Source: Diplonema japonicum
Lineage: Eukaryota; Euglenozoa; Diplonemea; Diplonemida; Diplonemidae
Assembly: GCA_964019335.1 (NCBI GenBank)
Contig: OZ025730.1
Span: 275,001 to 339,000 of the forward strand
Direction: 5' to 3'
DNA length: 64,000 bases
The translations under genes and the position numbers were made by a program. Position 1 is the stretch's first letter. Each line of letters opens with the position of its first letter. A model generated the notes under the pieces. It saw nothing but the letters and a program-made list of their open reading frames with translations, was not told the DNA's origin and made no database searches. Of this stretch, positions 48,566-58,155 are shown piece by piece.

Positions 48566-49003
48566 TCACGAAACTGCACCAGCATTAGGAGGGCAGAGGT
48601 GGACTCGGGTGTTTTTAGACATTCTAGGCTTTGTTCTTACATAATCAGTGGCCAATGCACACAAGGTAAAGGGGAGATAATCGTTTTTGATGCCAAAGAT
48701 ATGTCGATGCTGCTTACCGTTGTGCTCCAGGTTCACGCTGTTCACCTGCAGCGGCGCTGCGAATTCCTTAGCAATATCACGGTGCACGCGCTGTAGCCTT
48801 TCCACGGCCTCTTCTGGGTGGAAAGCCCTGCACACGCTGCACGTGGCATCCATGGTTCCTACTGTATCTTGAAGCTCTTTTGCTTTTCTTTTCTGTTCCT
48901 CCCTGACAATGACAGCCCAGGCCCATTCAGGCAGGTCGGTTACATCCTTCCCTGCGTGCTTCTTCAGAAAGGCCTCTTTCTGGGCTGTTTTCATACAAAT
49001 CAT
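48566..49003 (-). CDS. Uncharacterised protein, paralogue of 45312-45926
   Basis: 145 aa; ATG at 49001-49003, with a second in-frame ATG three codons later. It has the same order of conserved segments as its neighbour: DLPEWAWAVIV, CSVCRAFHPEEAVERLQRVH, then LEHNGKQHRHIFGIKNDYLP, FTLCALATDYVRTKPRMSKN and TRVH. The C-terminus is short (LCPPNAGAVS). The pair is a diverged tandem duplication separated by 2.6 kb of simple sequence. Function is unknown. Confidence 0.72.
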   Translation of the reverse strand: MICMKTAQKEAFLKKHAGKDVTDLPEWAWAVIVREEQKRKAKELQDTVGTMDATCSVCRAFHPEEAVERLQRVHRDIAKEFAAPLQVNSVNLEHNGKQHRHIFGIKNDYLPFTLCALATDYVRTKPRMSKNTRVHLCPPNAGAVS

Positions 49004-49024
49004 TTTTTTTTTTTTTTTTTGGAA

Positions 49025-49061
<37 letters not shown>

Positions 49062-49140
49062 CCCCTTTAGAGCAGAGCAATGAAAGAGAAGAAGGAAAAA
49101 AAGAAAAAAGAAAAAATCTAATATCTATTTCCCATCTTTC

Positions 49141-52100
49141 CTATGCAGTACAGGCAGCCGCCTTTGCCTCTATTTCATCGGCTTCTTTTTCTAACTTCAT
49201 GGCTTCATCGGTAAGCAGGATCTAGTGTTGTTTATTAAAGGGGTGTTGCTGAAGAAAAGACAGGCTTCCGTCCCAGCGAGAAATCGACCAGTGCAAAGGG
49301 TGCAGGTCGCAGCATGCGAAAGTGGCGTTGTGGGTTCAGATTTTTTTTTTTTAAATATAAATGTCTAAACTGGCAGAACACGAGTGCCGTGTGGCAGGCC
49401 CAGCCCAAATAAGTACAACCCAAATAAGTGGATTCCAAATAAAAGAGATGAGATAAAGGAGGTTCCTGTTTTGGAACGTCCCCCTTGTCTCTACTTATCT
49501 ACCCCTTTCTCCCTTCTGGGGCCTCGGCCTTTCTTTCTTTTTTGGCTGTGTTGCCTTCCTCAAAGTATCCTCCCTTTCTTCTTGCCACTTTCTGCCCAGT
49601 TTCTTAAGGTCCTTCTTGGTTTTCTCTGATGCAAAAACTGGCCTTCTGTTCCATCCCAGACTCTTCTTCGCACCTATGGTTCTAAGCGCGTGGTTCTTCT
49701 GGCTCTCCGCTGGGAAGATCCGCTTGCCTCTGACCTTCTTCTGTATGCGTGCTGTGTCCCACCCCTCTTGGATTCTTTCCAGGAGGCCGTGGAAACTCCG
49801 CGCTTTCTTCTGTATCATGTCTAGATCACCCTTCTTCCCCGTGATCGGCTCGACGCCCAGCGTGTTCTCGAAGTCTAGTACGAGTTCCATTGTGGTGACT
49901 GTCGTCTTCCTCGGTCCATCGTACCACTTCAGCTTTTTGAGCCACTTGACGATGTCTTCACCGTGCTTCATCATCAGGCTCCCGCTCACATGCTTCCTCA
50001 GCTCCTTCCATTCAGGTGGCGCATGAGCGTTTCCTTCCGTTACCTGTTCCCAGGGGTGCGTCGTGTACGTTTCTAGCTTTCTCTTGTCCTGGAGAAGCTG
50101 GTCCCGTTTTGCCACCACTTCCAGCAGGTAGTATTGCGTCTTCCTCAGCCGGTGTTGGTGTGTTCGGTGACCACGCGGGAGCGTTCCATGTAGCTGCATG
50201 CAGATTGGCATTTCCGTCTTGCTGGCCACTACTTCTGCATGTACTTCCTTCTGTTGCACCTCCTTCGCCACACTGCATTCCCATAATGCGTGTCGCAGCA
50301 TGTTGCTCTCGTCCTCCTCCGCACCGCACGCGTCGCATGTGACTTCGTCTGTTGTTGGTCTCTTGTTCACACGCTCGTGTGTCTCGTCCCCTTCCTCTTC
50401 CGAGCTGTCCTCGCTTTCGCTCTGCTCGCCCTCTGGGGGTGGTACCCGTCTGGTGATTTTGTCCTGGTACCACGCCTTTGGGTGGGTGTAGAAAACCCCT
50501 CCCGCCACGATCCTCCGGAGGTCTCTCGCTGCCATTGCTCCTTGTGGTCCGAGTCTCATCAGCTCTCGCCACAGGTCGTTCGTGCGTGGGTCTGCGCCCC
50601 GGTCTAACCCCTCCATCGAGCGTCTTCTGTCCTGTATGTGTTCCGCACGTCCCGACCTTAGCTTTTCTCGCACTACATGTGCGAATTTGTCCTTGTTCTC
50701 AGCTAGCATTTCGGTGAACTGCCCCCAGTTTGTGCTGATCTTCGGGAGCCACCGCTTCATCGCGTTGCCTATCGGGCCCAAAGGTGTCGTTCTTGTCGGG
50801 TCTTGGTACCCTTTGGCAAGTCTCTGGCACCGCTCCCACACCTCTCCCAATTTTCGTCTCGTTCTGTATATGGCTGCTAGTGCTCTGTAGGGCGCTGCTA
50901 CCTCTGGGTCGTGTGTGTGTCCGCTGAACAGGTTTGACAGCACCGCCGCTGGTGATCTTGTTCTGTACCTCGGTCCCCACAAGGCGTATGTCGCGGTTGA
51001 TGTGAGCGATTTGAGGTATCCTTCCGACGGCGGCGCGAATGCAACATCATACAGACAGCTGGGTAGCACCGTTGTTCGCAGGACTTCCGCTTTCTGCCAG
51101 AAAGAGAGCTGAGTGGTCGCGAGCCTCCGTAGCGTGTCGCCCGCCGCCCTGGCCCTGGTGTTGTCCGTCTGCGTCTGACCATCCGTGCGTATCCTCGCCC
51201 CCAGGATCTTGATCTTGTTCGTGGACCGCAGCTGCCTTCCTGCTACCTCTATCCCTGGTGCCTTCGCTCCTGCTGCGAACACTTCGGACTTCTTCGTGTT
51301 GAGCTCCATGCCAACTATGTCGCAGAATGCGGATGCACTGTCCGTGGCTTTTTGTAGTACTTCTGCTAGTTTCGCCAACAGGTATGCGTCGTCCGCATAC
51401 GACAGAGTCTCCGCTCCCGTTCGTTCCTCCACACTCCTCATCAAGACCGCTAGTAGAGCGTTGATCATGATGATGGAGATCGGGCACCCTTGCAGGATTC
51501 CGTTTGTGGTTGTGAACTCCTCGCCTACTCCTGTCGCGTATCTGAATCTCCTTCTGAGACCCTTGTACATCCCTTCTAACGCTCTCAGGATACCTTTGTC
51601 CATTCCCATCCGTTCCATCAGCTTCAGCACCAGTTGTTGTGGAACTGTGTCAAAACACTTGGCGAAGTCTAGTGCGACACCCAACAACGGTGTCTTGTCC
51701 ATCGCTGCTTCCTCTATCCTGGTGCAGATGTCCATGAGAACGTCCTCTGTCCCATGTCTGGCCCTAAACCCGTGTTGAGTTTTGTGGATCCAGGATTCTT
51801 GCCATTCGAGAATATCACCAAGCCTTGTGCACGCCCATAATCTGTACACTGCCGACGTGACTGTTATGGGCCGATGCTCGAGTGGTCCTGCGTTCTTGGT
51901 CTTCGGGATAAGGGTCACCAGAGCTGTCAACGCCGACTCCGGCCATTTTCCTGTCTCCTCTACCTCATTGAGGAAAACAGCCCATGCGTCCAATATGGAT
52001 ACTGGTAGCCTTCGTAGCTCTGCCATCCGCCAGCCGTCTACCCCCGCTGCGCTTCTGGCCGTCTTTTTCTTCAGCACCTGCTTCAGGCGTATCCCAGTGA

Positions 52101-55100
52101 TCGGTGTCCACACCATGTCTCTTTTTTCGATGTACGCACCGTACTCCTTCTCGAATGTTGCGTACGCGGGCTGGGGCTTGTCTCTGTATTTCGCAAAGAC
52201 ATGTTCCCAATGTTCCCTCATTGTCCTGTCCAATTCCTGCGGGTTTGCAATCGTGTCCTTTTCCATCTCCACAGTTGCTGTCCCCCGCTTGTCCTCGATT
52301 CCTTTCGCGCTGTCCACGAGCTCCTTCGTCTCTTTTCCTTGTTCGACTGAGTCAAGGTAGCTCCTGTGCCTTGCCGTGCGCTGTTCCTTCACCATCTCCC
52401 GTTCGCGTCTCTCCACCGCCTCTGACATGATCTCTGCATCCGCCACCATGTCCTCGATGTTGGCCTGCGTCGGGTCAATGGGTAGGCACTTCACGCGCGT
52501 GTGTTCGAGCTCCCCGTTCAGGTTGTGGATTGTGTTCACCGTAACCTTACTGAGCTGCCCTCCTCCTCTTTTCTGCAACATGTTGAGCTGCGTCTGAATG
52601 GCTCTCAGCCTGCCTCGCATTTTCTCCAGCCGTACTTGCATGATCGACGCTGCCCCACACGAGCCAGTTGTTGTTGGTGCACCTAGTTGTCTCTGTTGCG
52701 GTTGTCTCACCTTGCCGCGGCCCCTATAAGGTGCCGTGCCGACGGTCTCGTCCCCCAGAAGTATCTTCTCGCTCGCCTCAGCTAGCGCGAGGTACGCCGC
52801 CTCCGGGTCTTTTCGCATGTGTTCCCTGAAATTGCTCTCCTGGAGTGCCTTACTCCCCTCTTCTTCTGCTGGTTCCACGCCTCCTGGGATTTCTCGGGGT
52901 ATCATGTATCTCTTCACAGTCTGCTGGAATCTCGCAAGTCTCAGCTCTACCGTCAGAGTCATATGGTCCGCCCCCTTTACATCCCTGCTTGTTCTGCAGC
53001 CCTGTAGCGCCTGTGCTGCGAAAGCGTTCAGGAGGATGTAGTCGATCCTCGATGCACAGTTCTTCCGAGTGAAGGTTGGCATCGGGTCTTCTCCTTTTCC
53101 CGCTGCGCATGCTCCTGCCGCATCAGTCCATCCGTTCATCAGCGCGTGACGAAGCTCATACGATCTTTTCTCGTCCGTGTTGAGGTCGCCTGCCACAATC
53201 ACGGGGACGTTCCCGAGCTCCATCGCCTTCTTCCTGAGGACGTGCTGCAAGAGTCGTTCTCGTTGCCTCCTTGGTTCCTCTCCCTCCCCTGCTGGGCAGT
53301 ACACGGTGATGATGTGCAGCCACATATTTTCCCCGTCTATGCTGACCCTTGTGTGTTGCCACCTACTGTTGATGTCTTGCTTAGCGTCATCCCTCTCGAG
53401 TGATGTTCCCAGAGCTGTTCGTGGCTCGCGTACAAAAGTCGCCAGGCCTCCTCGTCTTGCGATATCTATAGATATCAGACCTTCCTTGATCCTTCCCTGT
53501 TGCGGGTCTGCCCACATAGGTCTGTATTTTCGCTTCTTGTTCTTCTCTGTCGCGGATTTCATTGCGTGTGCCACCTCTTTCTGTCCTGCTGCCGTAAGTG
53601 CAGTCTCTTGTAGGCAGATCACGTCGACGTCGAGCTGCATGACGCTTTCCAGCCTGTTCCTCAGAGACGCTACATTTGCAGTTGCGAGATGGAAAACCTG
53701 TGTCGGTGGCTTCTTGGTACTGCCTGTTTGTTCACCCTCACTACTTAGGACTTTAAGTGTGCGGTTACCAGCCTTCTCATAGGGGGTATGGCGCCCCTGA
53801 CTCGCCCCCGTCCCAGTGGTCAGGACACCCCTTCGTTCAGGGCCGGGTAGATTTCCCCGTTGTTGTAGAGTCGAAGTCTGGCCAGGTGCTGTAGCCTTCT
53901 TGTTCCGAGTACCAAGTGCCACCTTCAGCAGGTCCTCCATCTGCACTACCGTGGCCTCCGTCTTGCCCAACCAATCCATCATGTGTAGCGGCGCGAGTAC
54001 AGCGTCGTAGTGCTGGGAGTCGTAAGCAACTATAATCGTCTGCTTCGCCCCGTCTGGCTTCGTGGCTCGCACCATTCTCTTTTTGTGGAGGATCCAGATA
54101 CATGTCTGGGTTGCCCATCCTGCCGCTCCGAGGGTGTAGTAGTCCCCCCACTCTCCGTCATGCTCAATCCTCCTGAGAGAAAGGGAGTGTTTCCTTGCTT
54201 CTTTGTAAAACTCCGGGTTCGTCGCGATGTACTCTGCTGCCTGTGCGCGTACTGTGCTGGCGTTCCCTGCTCCTCGCGCCCTAGCAATTGCAGCGAACTG
54301 GCAATTTCCGTCCCCTTCCACTGGCATGTATCTCATGAGCAGCTGTTCGGCTGTGCTTCGCAGGAGTTGCCTCTCCGTTCCCTCTGTCCTCCCGCCGCCC
54401 CTCCATGCTCCTGCGTTTCATCGCCTCACGCACGCGCGGCATACCTTGCGGCTGCATCCGTCAACCTGGCACCTAAGCTGGTACCGCTTCTTCGGCTGCT
54501 GCTTCTCGCAACCGTCGCACCACCACCTCCCCTGCTTCTTCTCGCCCTCGTCGCGGTCTGGGTAGATGTGGGCGTGCCTGTCCGTGTCCCTCTCCCTCCG
54601 CCTTCGCTCGGTGTCCCTCGCTAGGCTCCGGCTCTTCGACTTCGACGACGCCCTCGACTTCGTCTTGGCCCTCGAGGTCGTCGTCTCCGCCGCGTATCCT
54701 GCCGTGGCCTGTTCCTCGGGCTCCACCGACATCCTCACCCCAGACGGGGATCTCATCCTCGGCTTCGGTGATGGTGATCGTGATGCCGATTGTGTGGGGG
54801 GTGTCGTCTCCCTTGTTGACTTCCCTCCAACCTTCCGTTTCTTCTCTGTTGGCTTCCCAGAGAGCTTCTCCAGCATTGCCTTCAGTTCTTGCACTTCCTT
54901 TCTGAGAGCTACCACCTCCTGTTCGAGCATCTCTTCTTTTTTCGTAGGGCCTTGCAGTTGCTGCTGCTCCTTCTGTTGTTGTTCCCGCGTGTGCTGCTTT
55001 CCTTGTTGCTGTTGTTTTTCTTGCTGCGGGTGCTGTTGCTCAGGTGCTACCTTCCCAGCTTCGACCCACGCCTTCTGCCCGTGTGTCTTCCCGTATAGCG

Positions 55101-56371
55101 CCAGGAACTGGCGCTTCGTGTACGTGCGCCCCGCGTACTCTTCCGGGTCTGCGGGGTCCGTCCTCTTCTCCTCCTCCTGCTTTCGCACTGCCTTCGGCGG
55201 CGGCTTCCCTGCCTCCCACACCTCCGCCGTTCCTCCCTGCCATTTTATCTCCCCGAAACTTGGGGGTGCCTCCGCCTGCAACACAGCCACTGTGCCCCCC
55301 TGCTTCGGGATGGTGCGGATGACCACCGCTTTCCACCCTGCTTCTTTGACAACCTCCTCGATGGTGGTTGTGTCCGCGCCCTTCGGGAGACCTCGGATGT
55401 CGTAGGTGGTCTTTCTGACAACCCCGAGGCCTTCCTTCAGGAGGTACTCCTGCACTTCCTCCCTTCTCTCGCTGACCTGCAGGCCCCATCCCTTGCCGTT
55501 CAGCGTCAGTGTTGCCGAGGGGGTGATCCGTGTCATCACTGCCCCAAGTACGTTTTGTGCCAGCCAGTGCTGCCTTGTGGACATCCACAAGGCCCCCCTT
55601 TCCCTCCTCTCGATCTTCCAGGGACCGTCCTCGTTCCCTAGCGCGGTCCCCTCCTGTTCCGGTGCCATCCAGATTAGGAAATCCATGACAGATTCCCCCT
55701 TCTTGCCTTCCCTCTCCATGTGTGGCCCTACGTGCACTCCCGTCAGGCCCGCCTTGCCGAGAAAAGCCATCACACTCTTTCTCGGGTCTTCCTTCGCCGC
55801 TTTCCATGCCTCGTCTCCTGCCGCCCACTCAGCCATGATGGCCCTGCAGGCGACCTCCTCCTTTGCGCCCTTCACCGGCGCCTTCTTCCTTTCCCCTCCT
55901 TTCCCGCTGGCCGCCTCCCTTGGCGCCACCAGCCGCTGCACCGTCACCGTCCCGCCACTCACCTTCTTCCCCACCCTCTCCGCCCAGTTTGGGCCCTGCC
56001 CGTCCCGGCGCGTCTGCACCGAGCTTTGCTCGGTCCCAGGGGCACCGCTTGGAGGTGCGCCGGGTTTGCTTGCTGATTGCTCTGATTGATGTTCGCTCAT
56101 GTTAGTTCCGCCCCCTGAATAAAATAAAAAAGCTTTTTTTTTTTTTTTTTCTCCCACAAACCTCCAGCAATGCGTCTTCTGATACCGCTTTATTCAGACT
56201 GCCGCCCTCGACTTCCAGTTTCTTTACTTTTTCCATCAGCTCCACAATATATTTTTCCCTCTCCAGCCCGATCCTTCTGTTTTTCTCAACGCGTTTTCTT
56301 GCCTCCAGTGTCAGCTCTTCTGTTTCTTTATCGATGGCCGCAAGCTTTTCGATAATTCCCTGCGAAGCCAT
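49141..56371 (-). CDS. Small coiled-coil protein, two exons, intron occupied by a LINE
   Basis: Exon 1 (56162-56371) gives 70 aa starting MASQGIIEKLAAIDKETEEL, strongly helical. The frame then meets a GT donor (GAG/GTTTGTGG) and runs into poly(A). Exon 2 (49141-49221) follows an ACTAG acceptor and continues in phase: ILLTDEAMKLEKEADEIEAK then AAACTA and TAG. The joined 96-aa protein is a single coiled coil. The intron (49222-56161) would be 6.9 kb, against 35-77 nt for other introns here, because a sense-strand LINE fills it. If the exons do not belong together, exon 1 is a truncated gene. The family is not recognised. Confidence 0.55.
49495..54336 (-). CDS. LINE ORF2: OTU protease, APE endonuclease, reverse transcriptase
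   Basis: 1613 aa from the ATG at 54334-54336. Residues about 1-130 form an OTU cysteine-protease domain (VEGDGNCQFAAIARA with Asp and Cys; QHYDAV with His). Residues about 215-480 form an APE-type endonuclease (LATANVASLRNRLES, DVICLQETAL, VIVAGDLNTD, SRIDYILL, GADHMTL). Residues about 790-1010 form the RT (LIPKTKNAGPLEHRPITVTS, QHGFRARHGTEDVLMD, LDFAKCFDTVPQ, GILQGCPIS, catalytic YADD). A zinc-knuckle-like CDACGAEEDESNML with HALWEC follows near 1280. There is no RNase H. ORF1 and ORF2 share a frame and are separated by one TGA and 27 codons, so readthrough could fuse them. Confidence 0.92.
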   Translation of the reverse strand: MRYMPVEGDGNCQFAAIARARGAGNASTVRAQAAEYIATNPEFYKEARKHSLSLRRIEHDGEWGDYYTLGAAGWATQTCIWILHKKRMVRATKPDGAKQTIIVAYDSQHYDAVLAPLHMMDWLGKTEATVVQMEDLLKVALGTRNKKATAPGQTSTLQQRGNLPGPERRGVLTTGTGASQGRHTPYEKAGNRTLKVLSSEGEQTGSTKKPPTQVFHLATANVASLRNRLESVMQLDVDVICLQETALTAAGQKEVAHAMKSATEKNKKRKYRPMWADPQQGRIKEGLISIDIARRGGLATFVREPRTALGTSLERDDAKQDINSRWQHTRVSIDGENMWLHIITVYCPAGEGEEPRRQRERLLQHVLRKKAMELGNVPVIVAGDLNTDEKRSYELRHALMNGWTDAAGACAAGKGEDPMPTFTRKNCASRIDYILLNAFAAQALQGCRTSRDVKGADHMTLTVELRLARFQQTVKRYMIPREIPGGVEPAEEEGSKALQESNFREHMRKDPEAAYLALAEASEKILLGDETVGTAPYRGRGKVRQPQQRQLGAPTTTGSCGAASIMQVRLEKMRGRLRAIQTQLNMLQKRGGGQLSKVTVNTIHNLNGELEHTRVKCLPIDPTQANIEDMVADAEIMSEAVERREREMVKEQRTARHRSYLDSVEQGKETKELVDSAKGIEDKRGTATVEMEKDTIANPQELDRTMREHWEHVFAKYRDKPQPAYATFEKEYGAYIEKRDMVWTPITGIRLKQVLKKKTARSAAGVDGWRMAELRRLPVSILDAWAVFLNEVEETGKWPESALTALVTLIPKTKNAGPLEHRPITVTSAVYRLWACTRLGDILEWQESWIHKTQHGFRARHGTEDVLMDICTRIEEAAMDKTPLLGVALDFAKCFDTVPQQLVLKLMERMGMDKGILRALEGMYKGLRRRFRYATGVGEEFTTTNGILQGCPISIIMINALLAVLMRSVEERTGAETLSYADDAYLLAKLAEVLQKATDSASAFCDIVGMELNTKKSEVFAAGAKAPGIEVAGRQLRSTNKIKILGARIRTDGQTQTDNTRARAAGDTLRRLATTQLSFWQKAEVLRTTVLPSCLYDVAFAPPSEGYLKSLTSTATYALWGPRYRTRSPAAVLSNLFSGHTHDPEVAAPYRALAAIYRTRRKLGEVWERCQRLAKGYQDPTRTTPLGPIGNAMKRWLPKISTNWGQFTEMLAENKDKFAHVVREKLRSGRAEHIQDRRRSMEGLDRGADPRTNDLWRELMRLGPQGAMAARDLRRIVAGGVFYTHPKAWYQDKITRRVPPPEGEQSESEDSSEEEGDETHERVNKRPTTDEVTCDACGAEEDESNMLRHALWECSVAKEVQQKEVHAEVVASKTEMPICMQLHGTLPRGHRTHQHRLRKTQYYLLEVVAKRDQLLQDKRKLETYTTHPWEQVTEGNAHAPPEWKELRKHVSGSLMMKHGEDIVKWLKKLKWYDGPRKTTVTTMELVLDFENTLGVEPITGKKGDLDMIQKKARSFHGLLERIQEGWDTARIQKKVRGKRIFPAESQKNHALRTIGAKKSLGWNRRPVFASEKTKKDLKKLGRKWQEEREDTLRKATQPKKKERPRPQKGERGR
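54418..56100 (-). CDS. LINE ORF1: Gln-rich protein with C-terminal zinc-finger-like cluster
   Basis: 560 aa from the ATG at 56098-56100 (MSEHQSEQSASKPGAPP). Residues about 60-315 are globular and conserved-looking, with an RRM-like pattern (TYDIRGLPKGADTTTIEEVV, AVVIRTIPKQGGTVAVLQAE). About 355-430 is Gln-rich and coiled-coil (EQEVVALRKEVQELKAMLEK). A Ser/Arg-rich stretch (about 440-520) follows. The end has CDGCEKQQPKKRYQLRCQVD and CSRKVCRACVRR, a treble-cleft or RING/FYVE-like Cys cluster. The stop TGA (54418-54420) is in the same frame as ORF2. The likely role is nucleic-acid binding in the retrotransposition particle. Confidence 0.85.
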   Translation of the reverse strand: MSEHQSEQSASKPGAPPSGAPGTEQSSVQTRRDGQGPNWAERVGKKVSGGTVTVQRLVAPREAASGKGGERKKAPVKGAKEEVACRAIMAEWAAGDEAWKAAKEDPRKSVMAFLGKAGLTGVHVGPHMEREGKKGESVMDFLIWMAPEQEGTALGNEDGPWKIERRERGALWMSTRQHWLAQNVLGAVMTRITPSATLTLNGKGWGLQVSERREEVQEYLLKEGLGVVRKTTYDIRGLPKGADTTTIEEVVKEAGWKAVVIRTIPKQGGTVAVLQAEAPPSFGEIKWQGGTAEVWEAGKPPPKAVRKQEEEKRTDPADPEEYAGRTYTKRQFLALYGKTHGQKAWVEAGKVAPEQQHPQQEKQQQQGKQHTREQQQKEQQQLQGPTKKEEMLEQEVVALRKEVQELKAMLEKLSGKPTEKKRKVGGKSTRETTPPTQSASRSPSPKPRMRSPSGVRMSVEPEEQATAGYAAETTTSRAKTKSRASSKSKSRSLARDTERRRRERDTDRHAHIYPDRDEGEKKQGRWWCDGCEKQQPKKRYQLRCQVDGCSRKVCRACVRR

Positions 56372-56563
56372 TTTTTTGTGAGTATTTTTTTTTTTTTTCT
56401 TACTTGTTGCTGTATGCCGTTGGTACTTGAAAAAAATATATTAAAAAAAAGGCTATTAAAAAAAAAATTGCGCCCAGTGGAGGAAAAGCAAACCGCATTT
56501 TGGAAATTCATTATCTTCATAAGTTATAAAAGAAAGAAGGAGAAATTGGGACAGGGAACGGGG

Positions 56564-56597
<34 letters not shown>

Positions 56598-57069
56598 CAT
56601 CACGAATTTCTTTTACTCAACACATGGGTTTTTTTTTTTTTTTTTCCCCCTATTGGCTTCCTTTCTTCTCCAGTATCCAATTTTACGGGGGGGGGGGGGG
56701 TTGTGTGAAAACAGAGAAAAAAATAAAATAAAGTAAAATACAGTGAGAATGGTATACGAGTGGAAAAAAAAACTGGGGGGAGAGGGGGGGATCCCCCCCT
56801 TTTTTTTTAATTCTCGGACTTCCCCCTCCTACCTCCTCCTCCGCCCTTTAAACTCTCCCTTTTTTTTTTACTGTATCACACAAAACAAGAAACAAAAACA
56901 GGGGAAAAGCGAAAGGGGGGGGGTTTTATGTAACAATTGACAGTGCGGCATTTAAACTAAAATAACCCTCCCCCCCCTCCCCGAAGAGAAAAAAAAAAAG
57001 AGAAACAATCACGCGCAAGAAAAAAAAAAAAAAAAAAAGGTGTTATCTTCCCAGCTAGGAACCCATCTC
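56372..57069. other. Intergenic spacer, no gene seen
   Basis: T-, A-, G- and C-runs; no frame of normal composition. Confidence 0.5.
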
Positions 57070-57320
57070 CTATAGCATGAAGTACTTGAAGTCCTCAATC
57101 GAGTTTTTGACAAAAATTCGCTGGCAAATATTCATTGTGGGGATGCTCTCTTGGTGCCTGACGATCGACCGCTTAACATCGTTTATATATTGCATGATGT
57201 GAGGGGAGAAACGGGTAGACTCTGTGGGCACAATAGCGGGAAGGGCATAGGACACCCAGTTAACAACGAACCCAGGATGCTGTAGTGATTTTTTTTTTTT
57301 GATTTTTTTTCTCCCTCCCC

Positions 57321-57353
<33 letters not shown>

Positions 57354-57487
57354 AACCTTTGAACTAATCACCTCACCATCTTTCCCCACAATCCCACACA
57401 CCCGTGCAGGGTTCTTCATATCCAGAATAAAAGAACCAGGGCCGAGATCAGCGCCTGCAACGGTGAACGTGTACTCGTCATCGGCTT

Positions 57488-57518
<31 letters not shown>

Positions 57519-57978
57519 CCCCGACCTTCAAAATTTCCCCAGGGCTCACCACCGTGTGGCCGTCGGAGTGTCCAACAACGATTATGTTGTGGCCGTTGGT
57601 GAACCGTGTGGTGGGGATGGGGTGGGTGGTGCCTTCTGTGGGTGTGGAGAGGATTGCCAAGGGGGTGGCAATGGGCTCCTCATCGTCTACTGGTTCGATC
57701 GTCTTTTGAGCAACGTCGGCACCCGATAACGCAGCAACAGAGGTGAACAGCACCTTCGGGCCTACGAGTAGAGCACTTCTGTCCAGAGCCACGCCAAGGT
57801 CCCCCCCCTTCAATCTGTGCTCCTTCTCGTACAGAAGTGCGATCTCATCTGTCGTGCCTTCGTCCACCGGCGCACTTCCAAACTCCGTGTTATAATTCAA
57901 CACCACCCCCCCCTGCCAACGCCGCGCCCCGCAGAGCTGGCTGACCAGCCTGGCCGTTGGCAACCTTGTAATTCGCAT
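57070..57978 (-). CDS. Unknown protein encoded by three exons
   Basis: Exon 1 is 57526-57978 (ATG at 57976-57978, 151 codons), exon 2 is 57357-57473 and exon 3 is 57070-57279. Intron 2 (57280-57356, 77 nt, GTTTCTT to CTACAG) joins VISSK to HPGFVVNWV. Intron 1 is best read as GT-AG 57474-57525 (52 nt, mostly A), joining SPGEILK to YTFTVAG. Ending it earlier, at the AG near 57485, would break the frame. The 259-aa product starts MRITRLPTARLVSQLCGARR, which could be a mitochondrial presequence. It then contains GHNIIVVGHSDGHTVVSPGE and a helical C-terminus (HIMQYINDVKRSIVRHQESI). No family is recognised. Confidence 0.65.
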
Positions 57979-58155
57979 TTTTCCTTCTTTTTTTTTTTTT
58001 TTTTTTTTTTTTTCCCTACTTTAAATGGGAACCCGGGACAAAATTCAAAAGATTAATCAATACTTCTAAGGGAGGAAGGATGTTGTTGTGTGAATTGTAT
58101 CACGAAGCAGGGGGGGAAAAAAAAAAGATTTAAAAAAGTCTATTGGTGTGTGTAT

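Larger units (their letters stand above)
49341..56140 (-). mobile_element. Full-length non-LTR retrotransposon with OTU domain
   Basis: About 6.8 kb on the minus strand, with ORF1 (54418-56100), ORF2 (49495-54336) and a poly(A) tail seen as the T-run 49341-49352. The exact 5' end is uncertain: A-run sequence at about 56136-56150 precedes a pyrimidine tract and AG (CTTTTTTATTTTATTCAG), which could act as a trans-splice acceptor for ORF1. I could not define a target-site duplication; it may lie within A-runs. Both ORFs are open for their full length, so the copy may be recent. Confidence 0.8.

Noticed and set aside
57485-57525. 41-nt intron ending at GGAAG in the three-exon gene
   Set aside because: It breaks the reading frame by one base; the 52-nt GT-AG choice keeps it.
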